Assembly (NCBI RefSeq): GCF_023715225.1
Contig: NZ_JAMBNS010000014.1
Location: forward strand, 46,250 to 110,249
Source of the DNA: Robertmurraya korlensis
Lineage (GTDB): Bacteria > Bacillota > Bacilli > Bacillales > Cytobacillaceae
Direction: 5' to 3'
DNA length: 64,000 nt
Of the stretch, positions 42,689-50,885 are shown piece by piece. The translations under genes were made by a program, and so were the position numbers. The first letter of the stretch is position 1. Every line of letters begins with the position of its first letter. The notes beneath the pieces were generated by a model. The model made no database searches. It was not told the DNA's origin and saw only the letters and a list, made by a program, of their open reading frames with translations.

Positions 42689-44131
42689 ATGGTTATGAAT
42701 GAATATAGTTTACTTGAACTAGAGACAATATTTAATAATTTTATTAATGATTTTAATTTAGAACGAAGTACCGACACTATTTGGTTATATCCAAAAGATA
42801 TAAGATTTGATTATTTACCTAGCCAAGGATTTAAACTACATATATCCGCAACAATTATAAACTGCATAGATATAGCTAAAATTGTACTTCCATACTTTCA
42901 TGAATACAATATCCCTTACAAGATAATTTCAAGTATAGAAGAACTTCTTATGTTGAACAGAGGATTATATGGTTATTCACAAATTGGGAAGTTTATAACA
43001 GTTTACCCCGAAGAACCAGAAATGGCTATAAACCTTTCTACTATTCTTGATCAAAGGACTAAAGTTTTTAGTGGGCCAAAAATCCCATCAGACAAACCAT
43101 GTTTTCCTCAAAGCCTTATATTCTATCGATATGGTGAAATAAGAGGAAATGAAGAAAACAGAAAGATACCGAACAATCACTTAGTAATGCCAAATGGAAG
43201 CCTTGTCGAAGACACGAGGAGTAGTGGCCTTGCTGTTCCTGATTGGGTAATAAATCCATTTGAGAAATATGAAGAAAATAGTATTGACCAATTACCCAAA
43301 AATTATGTTGTTATAGAAGTTTTGAGAAAGCGTGGTAAAGGTGGCGTTTATAGAGTAATTGATTTGTCTACAGATGATAAAAAGGTAAAAATTTTAAAAG
43401 AGGGACTCTTCCAAGGAGAAGTCGAAGTTACTGGGACAGATGCTAGAACTCGATTACAATGGGAAGTGAAATTATTGGATAAACTCTCCAAATCAAGCAA
43501 TATATTTCCACAAGTCTACGAAACTTTTTATATGAATGATAATTTTTATGTTGTAATGGAAGACAAAGGTCATAAGTCTTTAAAACAATTAGTTAAAGAA
43601 AATAAAAATTTTGAAATAAAAGATATTTTAAATTTAATGATTACCATAACGGAACAACTTGTTAAACTTCATGCTGATGGAATAATTCTAAGGGACTTGT
43701 CATTGGACAATATAGTTCTAAATGATAAAGGAGAATGTTTTATAATAGACCTTGAATTCGCCTATAAAAAAACAGAAGGTCCCCCTTTGATAGCAGTGGG
43801 AACACCAGGTTTCTGTCCTAAAAGGATCTACAGTTTAAAACAAACAGTTGTCCCACCAGATTTAAGTCACGATATTTATGCTATTGGTGCTATGATTCAT
43901 ATCCTTATAATGCCATCTAAATATATGGAATTTTTAGAATTGAGTTTAGATTCCGTAATAGATAAGAAGATTATATTAGAAGCATGGAATAGAGGAGTTC
44001 TTCCTCCTTTCATCCCTAGTAAATTAAAAAACCTAATATCTAAAAGTACCTCTGAGGATCATGAGTATAGGTATCATAACACCGAAACTTTTCTTAGTGA
44101 TTTAATTGATATCCGAAAGGAGTTGGTATAG
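42689..44131 (+). CDS. class III lanthipeptide synthetase-like lyase-kinase without cyclase domain
   Basis: 480 residues. Residues 1-180 resemble the phosphothreonine/serine lyase domain of LanKC/LanL enzymes: GFKLHISATIINCIDIAKIV, SQIGKFITVYPEEPEMA and PQSLIFYRYGEIRG. Residues 200-470 form a protein-kinase-like domain with glycine loop RKRGKGGVYRVID (214), hinge VVMEDKGH (289), catalytic loop LRDLSLDN (about 334) and IIDLEFA in place of DFG (about 353). The usual 300-residue LanC-like cyclase domain is absent and no separate LanC is nearby. It should phosphorylate and eliminate Ser/Thr of the precursor; ring closure is unexplained. Confidence 0.75.
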   Translation: MVMNEYSLLELETIFNNFINDFNLERSTDTIWLYPKDIRFDYLPSQGFKLHISATIINCIDIAKIVLPYFHEYNIPYKIISSIEELLMLNRGLYGYSQIGKFITVYPEEPEMAINLSTILDQRTKVFSGPKIPSDKPCFPQSLIFYRYGEIRGNEENRKIPNNHLVMPNGSLVEDTRSSGLAVPDWVINPFEKYEENSIDQLPKNYVVIEVLRKRGKGGVYRVIDLSTDDKKVKILKEGLFQGEVEVTGTDARTRLQWEVKLLDKLSKSSNIFPQVYETFYMNDNFYVVMEDKGHKSLKQLVKENKNFEIKDILNLMITITEQLVKLHADGIILRDLSLDNIVLNDKGECFIIDLEFAYKKTEGPPLIAVGTPGFCPKRIYSLKQTVVPPDLSHDIYAIGAMIHILIMPSKYMEFLELSLDSVIDKKIILEAWNRGVLPPFIPSKLKNLISKSTSEDHEYRYHNTETFLSDLIDIRKELV

Positions 44132-45064
44132 TTGAATAAAAATCAGTGGGTTATTCAAACTAATAATTTAGGTAAACAATATAATAGTGAGAATTGGGCA
44201 ATTAGGGGAATAAATACTACTTTAAAAAAAGGTGAATTTGTTGCTCTTATCGGTTCTAACGGAGCAGGTAAATCAACCTTTATTCACAGTATATGCGGTT
44301 TATTGGAGCCTACTGTAGGGGAAGTTTACTATAACTCTGAACAAATAGACAACAAGAATCCTTTTTACAATATTGGTTGGAGCAGTCAAAGACAAGTTAT
44401 AGATTGGTATCTTTCAGTCTATGATAATGTCTTTTTAGGAGCAAGATTAGCTGGATATTCAAAAGCAGCTGCCCATGAAAAGACATTAGAAAGCCTAGAA
44501 CTAGTTGGCCTAAAAGAATATACTTATCGGCAACCTGATGCTTTATCGGGTGGTCAACAACAAAGGGTTCAGATAGCCCGTTCTCTTGTTCATAATCCCT
44601 TTGTAATAATATTAGATGAGCCTACAACTGGGTTAGATGCAGAATCCTCTGAAAAATTATTGAATTATCTTCATCTAAGGTCTCGCGAGGGTGCTCTTGT
44701 TGTAGTTTCTTCTCACGACTTAGCTCTTTTGGAAACATATTGTGATAGAGTACTCCTACTATCAGATGGAACGATACTAGCTTCAGAAAATAAAGAGGAA
44801 TTTCTGACCCGCTTTGCAGGTGAAGAAATCATTTGTATAGATTATGAGGGAGAAATAAATAAAATTTTATTGGATACCATTAAGGCAAATTGCATTAGTG
44901 TTATAGCTAATTATCCATTAGAAATTAAAGTTAGGAGAGGATTTTCGATAGGGGATATTATTTCTATACTAGAAGGTCATGTCCGGGTTATTGATGTTAA
45001 AAGAAACCTTCCTGGTTTAAGAGAAGCATATTTGTCCTTTACTAAAAAGAAGGGAGTTGTGTAA
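44132..45064 (+). CDS. ABC transporter ATP-binding protein
   Basis: 310 residues from TTG 44132 (AAAGGAGTT upstream), immediately after the lyase-kinase stop. Walker A is IGSNGAGKST, signature DALSGGQQQRVQIARSL, Walker B FVIILDEPTTGLDA and switch VSSHD. A C-terminal domain of about 90 residues follows, as in drug/peptide exporters of the CcmA/DrrA type. It pairs with the ABC-2 permease that begins 2 bp later. Confidence 0.9.
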   Translation: MNKNQWVIQTNNLGKQYNSENWAIRGINTTLKKGEFVALIGSNGAGKSTFIHSICGLLEPTVGEVYYNSEQIDNKNPFYNIGWSSQRQVIDWYLSVYDNVFLGARLAGYSKAAAHEKTLESLELVGLKEYTYRQPDALSGGQQQRVQIARSLVHNPFVIILDEPTTGLDAESSEKLLNYLHLRSREGALVVVSSHDLALLETYCDRVLLLSDGTILASENKEEFLTRFAGEEIICIDYEGEINKILLDTIKANCISVIANYPLEIKVRRGFSIGDIISILEGHVRVIDVKRNLPGLREAYLSFTKKKGVV

Positions 45065-45066
45065 AA

Positions 45067-45906
45067 ATGAAAACCGAAAAAAATATGAATACCACTTTAA
45101 ACTTGATACCAGATAGAGTCAGAAAGTCTAATAGTTTTATGTTTTCTAAATTACTAGTAATAGCTGAAATTGAATTTAAAGCTTATATTAATAACATTAA
45201 ATCAAGTTATGGACAACTCTTAGAACCAATTATTTACATGGTTTTTCTTATGGCAGGTTTAAGAGGTATTAATCAATATGTTACTATTGAAGATGGATCA
45301 CAAGTTGATTTTATGCAGTTTGCCCTTCCTGGAATACTAGCTATGATGATAATTAAATTTATGGCACATACAATTTATCGCTCTACAATTGATAAGAGAT
45401 GGGGGTTGCTTGCCCTCAAATTTATAAATGGTGTTTCTCCTCTAACATATATTCTGGGTATGACAATTTATCCAGCAATTATGTTTCTAGTTCAAGGAAC
45501 AGTAGTAAGCTTATTACTATTACTATATGGTATTACATTCTCAGTTTGGAATTATATTCTTATGATGGTAATAGGTTTATTCTGTATTAGTTTTTGGTGT
45601 TCCTTAGGAATTGTAATAACAACACGAATTGATAATTATCAACAAAGAGACATGCTTGTTGGATTATTAATTCTTCCTTTAATTATGACTGCACCTAATT
45701 TTTATTCTTTGTATACAGCACCAACGTATAGTCAGGTTGTAGCTTATTTTAATCCAGTTACATATCAAGTGTCTGCTATGAGAAGTATTTTTTTAGAATC
45801 TCCATCATTATTAATGATAAGTATTTCTATTATAATTTCTTTGATTATGGTTTTTGTTGCATCTTTCTTAATTAGAAATGCCGAATTAATTAGTAACGAA
45901 AGATGA
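45067..45906 (+). CDS. ABC-2 type transporter permease
   Basis: 279 residues with six membrane helices. The segment YGQLLEPIIYMVFLMAGL and the later YFNPVTYQVSAMRSIFL are typical of ABC-2 (DrrB/NodJ-like) permeases. A short polar N-terminal arm of about 30 residues precedes. With the ATPase upstream it should export the RiPP product or give immunity. Confidence 0.88.
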   Translation: MKTEKNMNTTLNLIPDRVRKSNSFMFSKLLVIAEIEFKAYINNIKSSYGQLLEPIIYMVFLMAGLRGINQYVTIEDGSQVDFMQFALPGILAMMIIKFMAHTIYRSTIDKRWGLLALKFINGVSPLTYILGMTIYPAIMFLVQGTVVSLLLLLYGITFSVWNYILMMVIGLFCISFWCSLGIVITTRIDNYQQRDMLVGLLILPLIMTAPNFYSLYTAPTYSQVVAYFNPVTYQVSAMRSIFLESPSLLMISISIIISLIMVFVASFLIRNAELISNER

Positions 45907-45997
45907 ATTCATACCATAATATATTCGTCAAATTGATTGTACTTATTAATTAGTAAGATGAAAATATATTAATAAGATTGATGCTCATTAATTAGTA
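45886..45997. repeat. three copies of TTAATTAGTA
   Basis: The exact 10-mer starts at 45886 (inside the permease gene end), 45946 and 45988. The last two lie in the 101-bp gap before the rRNA-methyltransferase gene. Spacings are 60 and 42 bp, near whole helical turns. It may be a regulator-binding array for separate control of the downstream gene. Confidence 0.5.
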
Positions 45998-46007
45998 GGG
46001 TGATACT

Positions 46008-46934
46008 ATGAAAAAAATAGATATAGCAAAGAATTTATTAATAAGTAATAAAGACATGTTAAGCTGCCCAAAATGTCATAGTAACATGTTTATTAAGAAT
46101 CCTTATAGCTTAATATGTCAAAATAACCATTGTTTCGATTTATCTAAACGTGGTTATGTGAATTTTCTACTAGGTTCAGTTAAAGTAAACTATAATAAAG
46201 AGATGCTGAATTCAAGATATATAGTGTCTCAATATGGGTTCTTTAACCCAATTATAGATAAAATAACTCAACTCATAAGGAAAAAAATAAATACTAGCAA
46301 AAATTCACAGGTTAGAATCTTAGATGCAGGATGCGGAGAAGGATACCACTTATCAAGCATTATAAAAAATTTAAAAAGTGGTGGTAATTATAACTTACAA
46401 GGAATTGGAATTGATATCTCCAAAGATGGTATTTCCATTGCTTCTTCACGCAGCAAGGAAATTATATGGTGTGTTGGAGATCTAGCAAATACTCCATATA
46501 AAGATGGTCAATTCGACATTATTACTAATATCTTTTCACCATCTAATTATTTTGAATTTAACAGGATTCTCAAAGACGATGGACTGGTAATTAAAGTAGT
46601 ACCAGGGCCAAATTATCTAATAGAGTTACGAAATGGTTTTTATCAAGGTGAGAAGGATAACTATTCTAACGAAAATGTACTCCAAAAATTCAAAGAAAAT
46701 TTTCATGTGCTATATAGTGAACATATACATCATAAAACATATGTAGAAAAAAAATATATCAAAGATTTCATTAAAATGACCCCCCTGTCTTGGGGGAGCT
46801 CTAACGAAAGCATAGTTCAATTTCTAAACCAGAATTCCTTGAAGTTGTCTGTTGACTTCATAATTCTTGTTGGTATAACACAATCTAAAGATCAACCTGA
46901 AAACAAGCAATTCCTTGAATATTATAAATCTTAA
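46008..46934 (+). CDS. RlmA-like 23S rRNA (guanine-N1) methyltransferase
   Basis: 308 residues. The N-terminal zinc module is diagnostic: LSCPKCHSNMFI and LICQNNHCFDLSKRGYVNFL give ligands Cys20, Cys23, Cys37 and His41. The SAM domain follows with ILDAGCGEGYHLS (about 103) and GIDISKDGISIAS. RlmA family enzymes methylate G745 or G748 in the peptide exit tunnel, and RlmA(II)/TlrB gives tylosin resistance. At the end of a peptide cluster it is a candidate self-protection enzyme, though a role in product methylation cannot be excluded. Confidence 0.82.
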   Translation: MKKIDIAKNLLISNKDMLSCPKCHSNMFIKNPYSLICQNNHCFDLSKRGYVNFLLGSVKVNYNKEMLNSRYIVSQYGFFNPIIDKITQLIRKKINTSKNSQVRILDAGCGEGYHLSSIIKNLKSGGNYNLQGIGIDISKDGISIASSRSKEIIWCVGDLANTPYKDGQFDIITNIFSPSNYFEFNRILKDDGLVIKVVPGPNYLIELRNGFYQGEKDNYSNENVLQKFKENFHVLYSEHIHHKTYVEKKYIKDFIKMTPLSWGSSNESIVQFLNQNSLKLSVDFIILVGITQSKDQPENKQFLEYYKS

Positions 46935-46985
46935 GCTCTTTTTATTAACTAGTTTTGAAGCAATGCATAATCACCAGATCTCCAA

Positions 46986-47255
46986 AGTTTTAATTATCGG
47001 TACAATGACAATATATTTATCAAAGGCATGCGTAAAGATGAATTTGGATTGCTGCTAAACTTTGATAACGGCCAATATGCAGGAAACATGGAGTTTATAC
47101 CTCCACAGCAAAAAAAGAAGTTATACAGTATGATGAAGGTTGTTAATGAAAATGAAAAATATAGATTCATTGAACCGATCAAGTGCAAAGTCAAATATCA
47201 TAATCTTACTAAAAAAGGATTGCTTAGAATACCATCATTCGTAGAGTTCGCATAA
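46986..47255 (+). pseudogene. C-terminal fragment of an ATP-dependent DNA ligase (LigD type)
   Basis: A frame without start runs from about 46986 to TAA 47253-47255. It contains KGMRKDEFGLLLNFDNGQYA, GNMEFIPPQQKKKLY and EPIKCKVKYHNLTKKGLLRI, the OB-fold end of bacterial LigD ligases. The catalytic domain is missing and the upstream joint falls close to the end of the methyltransferase gene. It is dead DNA marking the cluster's right boundary. Confidence 0.7.
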
Positions 47256-47262
47256 TATACAA

Positions 47263-47303
47263 AAAAAAGCCTTGTTACATAAAAGAATGTAGCAAGGCTT
47301 TTT
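47263..47303. terminator. bidirectional terminator
   Basis: AAAAGCCTTGTTACAT (47265-47280) pairs with ATGTAGCAAGGCTTTTT (47287-47303), one mismatch, flanked by A8 and T5. It separates the ligase fragment from the converging gene. Confidence 0.85.
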
Positions 47304-47314
47304 GTATTTACCAT

Positions 47315-48106
47315 TTAGTCCAACATTTTTATGAATGTAAATATCTTTTTCTTTTCAATACTTTCAATAAATATATCAAGTTCTTCATATAGTTCAATAC
47401 TAGCATCTAAAAAGGACATATAGTCTTTAACTATTTCTGATAATAATTCTTCTTTATTGTTATCCTTATCTTTTATATAAATCCTTTGGATAATTGAAAA
47501 ATCATCATTGTATAAGACATAAACAGAAGCAATTAAATCTTTACTTTCTTTAAAATACCTTATGTTTTCCTTATCAAAGATTTCATTTATTTGTTTTTCA
47601 AATGAACCAACAAAGCTCTCTAACTGATCATCGGTCATAGTTCCAAAATAATTCATAAGATTATTTTTAAAGATTTCTCTTTCCTCATTAGTAGAAATGC
47701 TTCTATATGAGTCAATTAATATTGGAATATCAAAGATATTATAAGCCATAAAATTAGATAAAGGCAGTCTTCTTTCTATATTTCTTATCTCTTTAAAATT
47801 ATCTAATTGGGACAAAACTACCAAATGTCTATAGAACATAAATAATAAAATTCTTCTTAATTCAGTATAGACTTCAAAATTCTTCTTTTTATCAACTAAC
47901 TGTTGAATGTAGTAAAAAACTATTGTTGCAGCAATACCTATACTAAGATTAGCGAGAACAAAAAGAATTACATCAACAACTTGATATATTATACTTCCAT
48001 ACTTAAAAGCTTCTGGGTAATTCCCTAATATTGTCCATACTTTACTAAAAATCATAAAGATAATACAAGATAAGAAAACCCAACCAAAATCAATATAATA
48101 TCGCAT
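47315..48106 (-). CDS. uncharacterised two-helix membrane protein
   Basis: 263 residues. Helices lie at about 7-25 (FGWVFLSCIIFMIFSKVW) and 42-70 (VVDVILFVLANLSIGIAATI). A long, charged, helical cytoplasmic domain follows. No catalytic motif was seen. A terminator lies 12 bp after the stop. Function unknown. Confidence 0.65.
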   Translation of the reverse strand: MRYYIDFGWVFLSCIIFMIFSKVWTILGNYPEAFKYGSIIYQVVDVILFVLANLSIGIAATIVFYYIQQLVDKKKNFEVYTELRRILLFMFYRHLVVLSQLDNFKEIRNIERRLPLSNFMAYNIFDIPILIDSYRSISTNEEREIFKNNLMNYFGTMTDDQLESFVGSFEKQINEIFDKENIRYFKESKDLIASVYVLYNDDFSIIQRIYIKDKDNNKEELLSEIVKDYMSFLDASIELYEELDIFIESIEKKKIFTFIKMLD

Positions 48107-48203
48107 ATATCCCCCAATAGTACCTTAAAACTTTTTAATACTATAATATTTAAAAGGACAGGTAAATCCTGTCCTTAACAAACTTTAATTTAAGCAATAG
48201 TAA

Positions 48204-48512
48204 TTATAGATTACCGTCGCTATAAACTGATATGATCCCGATAGAACCATAATTACCAGGATTTCCGTAGTTACCAATATTTCCGTAGTTACCATATACC
48301 CCGAAATTAGTATTCTTATATGGAGAATTATTTTTATACATTAATCTATTCTCCTTAACAATTTCTCCTAAGTAGCGACCATTCATATCTATGAATATTT
48401 CTTCTCTTTCACGATAATGGCCAATATTGGGCCCATCAGGTGCATGGAGCTGGCCGTTCCTGAAATTCGCAATATGATGTCCTTTACTATTAAATAAGCG
48501 AATCACACTCAT
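48204..48512 (-). CDS. small beta-rich protein with Gly-Asn-Tyr repeats (possible 4-fold beta-flower protein)
   Basis: 102 residues. The first 65 residues have a beta pattern: VIRLFNSKGHHIANFRNGQL, EIFIDMNGRYLGEIV, ENRLMYK. This resembles proteins named 4-fold beta flower. The tail has a degenerate repeat NYGNIGNYGNPGNYG (about 77-91). A GGAGGAAAAAAG ribosome site precedes the ATG. The family name is tentative. Confidence 0.55.
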   Translation of the reverse strand: MSVIRLFNSKGHHIANFRNGQLHAPDGPNIGHYREREEIFIDMNGRYLGEIVKENRLMYKNNSPYKNTNFGVYGNYGNIGNYGNPGNYGSIGIISVYSDGNL

Positions 48513-48775
48513 CTTTTTTCCTCCTTAATCAAACTAAAATTATTGTTAATTCTATTGTTTAATGAATACAGTATTTTGTCAAATATAGAAAAATATTCAA
48601 CTACTATTAATAAAAAAATGGATGTCAGGCATTTCGCCTGACTATAATTTAAATGGACAGGATCTTCTCACAAAGATCCTTCTTTATAGAAGAACTTTTT
48701 ACGATCTCTAAAGGACAGAGATCCTAAAGACTATTACAAAAGAAATGTTATAGAACAAATTTTGCTGTTAAGCCC
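48513..48775. other. intergenic region with two short hairpins
   Basis: No gene. GTCAGGC/GCCTGAC at 48624-48642 and AGGATCT/AGATCCT at 48659-48680, the second followed by a T-rich stretch. They may be terminators or part of the structured segment that follows. Confidence 0.4.
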
Positions 48776-49072
48776 GCCCCCTGTTCTCCATTCACTTTAG
48801 TTCCTCCGTCATTCCACACAAGGCGCAAAAATAATTTTTTAAGCACTCTCATTCTCCTATGACCTAGATCCTCCCTTCAGTCGGACCTATCCCAAGTCGA
48901 ATGGACTTTGAGGTTTCTATGGCCTGCTACGTCATTTCCTCGATGTGATGGTTATATCACATCGAACATTCCTCACATCCCAAGAACCCTTACAAAGTAC
49001 GCAGAAAATTTTTTTTGCTTCCTCCCTTGTGTTCCATTCCTCCGTCTCTTTTGTTCATTCCGAACAGGGGGC
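48776..49072. ncRNA. 297-bp long-range folded segment, possible structured RNA or replication/transfer site
   Basis: Nested complementary arms enclose the whole segment. GCCCCCTGTTC (48776-48786) pairs with GAACAGGGGGC (49062-49072), ACACAAGG (48816-48823) with CCTTGTGT (49025-49032), and GCAAAAA (48825-48831) with TTTTTGC (49012-49018). A central hairpin is TCGATGTGAT (48940-48949) / ATCACATCGA (48956-48965). Base composition is pyrimidine-rich and unlike the AT-rich surroundings. No coding frame is credible. Strand and function are undetermined; a structured RNA and a DNA origin are both possible. Confidence 0.5.
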
Positions 49073-49139
49073 AAGTTTCAGAAACCCCCTAATTCCAAAA
49101 CCAAAAAAACCAAGACCAAAAACCAAAGTAGTATAGCCC

Positions 49140-49553
49140 ATGACTTTAACTGAAGAATTGGAGTTTGTAGCAACCGCAAATGAATTGACTGAAGTAGGTG
49201 AATTTGAATGGTTAAACTTCATTATCGACCATGAATCATTAGATTTTGTAGGTTATGAATTTGAGGGACGAGAAATCGAGATTGAAGAAGTCGGATGTGA
49301 ACAATCATTGTTCCGAATGGATGTAGATAAAAAGACTGGTGAAATTACAGTGTATTCAGCATATAGCCAAGATTTTGATGTTATGGAGGAAGTAACGTTC
49401 TACTTCAACACAGAAAAGCTTTTTGCAGACATTAAGAAATACATGGAAACAAATGAAGTTGATAATCAAGGCGAAGTGTTTGTAAGGTATTGCCAACTAA
49501 GAGATGAAGGTTATGAATGTGATGATGCTGTTTTAATGGCGTATGGGGACTAA
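49140..49553 (+). CDS. highly acidic uncharacterised protein
   Basis: 137 residues with about 36 Asp/Glu against about 10 Lys/Arg, spread along the chain (EFEGREIEIEEVGCEQSLF; QDFDVMEEVTFYFNTEKLF). There is no Shine-Dalgarno sequence before the ATG; instead the leader is an unusual CCAAAACC/AAAACCAA-rich stretch. The composition recalls DNA-mimic proteins used against restriction, but no ArdA or Ocr signature was recognised. It lies between two folded non-coding segments. Confidence 0.6.
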   Translation: MTLTEELEFVATANELTEVGEFEWLNFIIDHESLDFVGYEFEGREIEIEEVGCEQSLFRMDVDKKTGEITVYSAYSQDFDVMEEVTFYFNTEKLFADIKKYMETNEVDNQGEVFVRYCQLRDEGYECDDAVLMAYGD

Positions 49554-49615
49554 TCTAGTTCCCATATAGAGCGTGGAACATGGAAAATATCTATAGCATA
49601 AGGGAGAGAAACTAT

Positions 49616-50557
49616 ATGAAAAACAAACTAATACAACTTACAACTTACGGTACATATATTGAGGAAAACGACCAACAAGAGGAACTTTCTTTTCAAGTTC
49701 CTGAAGGTTGGTTAAGAATTAAATTAAGAGAATTATGGAATGACACCTTAGAACTTTTTTTAACTGAATACACTTGGGATAATACCGAGATAATTTATAA
49801 CTTAGCAAGAGTAGAGGGTGTCCTTGTTGATTATGAGGATGAAAATGAAGAATACTTCTCAATAATCAGATGGCATAAAGAAGATGTAATAAATGCGTTT
49901 AAAGGACACTCGATTCCAACTACAAGAGAGAATCTAGAAGTCTTATTTAATAGTAGAGCTACTAGAACTTTACAAGAATTGTGTACGGCTGAAGGTAATA
50001 ATATTTTAGACCAAATCGTCTATGACTTAAATTCTGAAGAGAAATTTTCCCCTCAATTAACACCAGAAGAAATTGGATTAAAAATGATAGGGATATACTG
50101 GGAAGAGGGTACGTTAGAGGCAGAAATTTTAGAAGGTTGGTATAACTTGTTAGAGAAGCATCCATGTAATTTGTTTGAACCAACAAAAGACTTAATAGAC
50201 CTGTATGTTGATGCTGGGACTTGTAACCACTCTGTATGTTCAGTGGTTACATCAATAAAAAATCAATTAGAATCTCTATTCCCTTCTGAATTTGCAAAAT
50301 TGGAAACTGAATATAATAAGTATATAGAGCAAGAACAAGAACCTACAAGTAATGAAATCATCTATAAAGAACAAGAATATAAAGTACATTTCGATACATG
50401 TACTCCGGTAGATATTAGTATTACAGTTTACCATCAAGAACAAACCGAATTAACGAGAGAAGAAATCATTGAAGAAGCCCTTGGTTACGCAGAAGATTTA
50501 GGGCTAGAACTTAGAGAGCAATCAATAACAGAAATTGCAACTCTAATAAAAGAATGA
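49616..50557 (+). CDS. uncharacterised acidic protein
   Basis: 313 residues from ATG 49616, chosen for the AAGGGAGAG site; an in-frame ATG at 49580 has none. Acidic, no membrane helix. The middle has HPCNLFEPTKDLIDLYVDAG; the C-terminal 60 residues (KEQEYKVHFDTCTPVDISIT) look like a small separate beta-alpha domain. No family was recognised. It forms a likely operon with the preceding gene and ends in a strong terminator. Confidence 0.65.
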   Translation: MKNKLIQLTTYGTYIEENDQQEELSFQVPEGWLRIKLRELWNDTLELFLTEYTWDNTEIIYNLARVEGVLVDYEDENEEYFSIIRWHKEDVINAFKGHSIPTTRENLEVLFNSRATRTLQELCTAEGNNILDQIVYDLNSEEKFSPQLTPEEIGLKMIGIYWEEGTLEAEILEGWYNLLEKHPCNLFEPTKDLIDLYVDAGTCNHSVCSVVTSIKNQLESLFPSEFAKLETEYNKYIEQEQEPTSNEIIYKEQEYKVHFDTCTPVDISITVYHQEQTELTREEIIEEALGYAEDLGLELREQSITEIATLIKE

Positions 50558-50561
50558 AATT

Positions 50562-50597
50562 AAAAGACCTGTGAGGGCAACCCCTTCAGGTCTTTTC
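50562..50597 (+). terminator. terminator after 49616 gene
   Basis: AAAAGACCTG (50562-50571) plus AGGG pair with CCCT plus CAGGTCTTTT (50587-50596), loop CAAC. Confidence 0.85.
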
Positions 50598-50629
50598 TAT
50601 GCTCCAATGACGAGCCCAGGCTGACGGAC

Positions 50630-50885
50630 GGGGCTGTCAAGGGTGTTCTCGAATTGTGGCCAACGGCTCCTAGGCTAAGTGTCGTTTATTTTTGCGTCGT
50701 CGTGTGGGCCAAGAAAGCGTAATGTGCATGTGGGGAGTTATTGCACAGTAACGCTTTCTAAGACCCCTTACTCCTAGCAAAACCAACTCCACTAAAGCCA
50801 TGATCCGTAGGGCAAATTCTGCGCTGCATCCCTTGACAGCCCCTATTGGTTCCTTATGTTCAAAGAACATTATAAGGAACCAATC
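50630..50885. ncRNA. GC-rich folded segment bounded by 14-bp inverted arms
   Basis: GGGGCTGTCAAGGG (50630-50643) is the exact inverse complement of CCCTTGACAGCCCC (50830-50843). Inside lies an extended stem around AGAAAGCGT / ACGCTTTCT (about 50713-50763). A second hairpin follows: ATTGGTTCCTTAT and ATAAGGAACCAAT (about 50845-50885). GC content is far above the flanks and there is no credible gene on either strand. Candidates are a structured RNA, a single-strand origin or a transfer origin. Confidence 0.5.

Noticed and set aside
45886..45997. CRISPR array (three short direct repeats)
   Set aside because: Repeats are only 10 bp, unevenly spaced and one lies in a gene; no cas genes in the window.
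49140..49553. ArdA antirestriction protein
   Set aside because: The acidity fits, but none of the ArdA sequence features was recognised, so only a general DNA-mimic possibility is noted.
50670..50870. 66-codon minus-strand frame across the GC-rich folded segment
   Set aside because: No ribosome site, and it runs through the inverted arms; the palindromic structure explains the sequence better.
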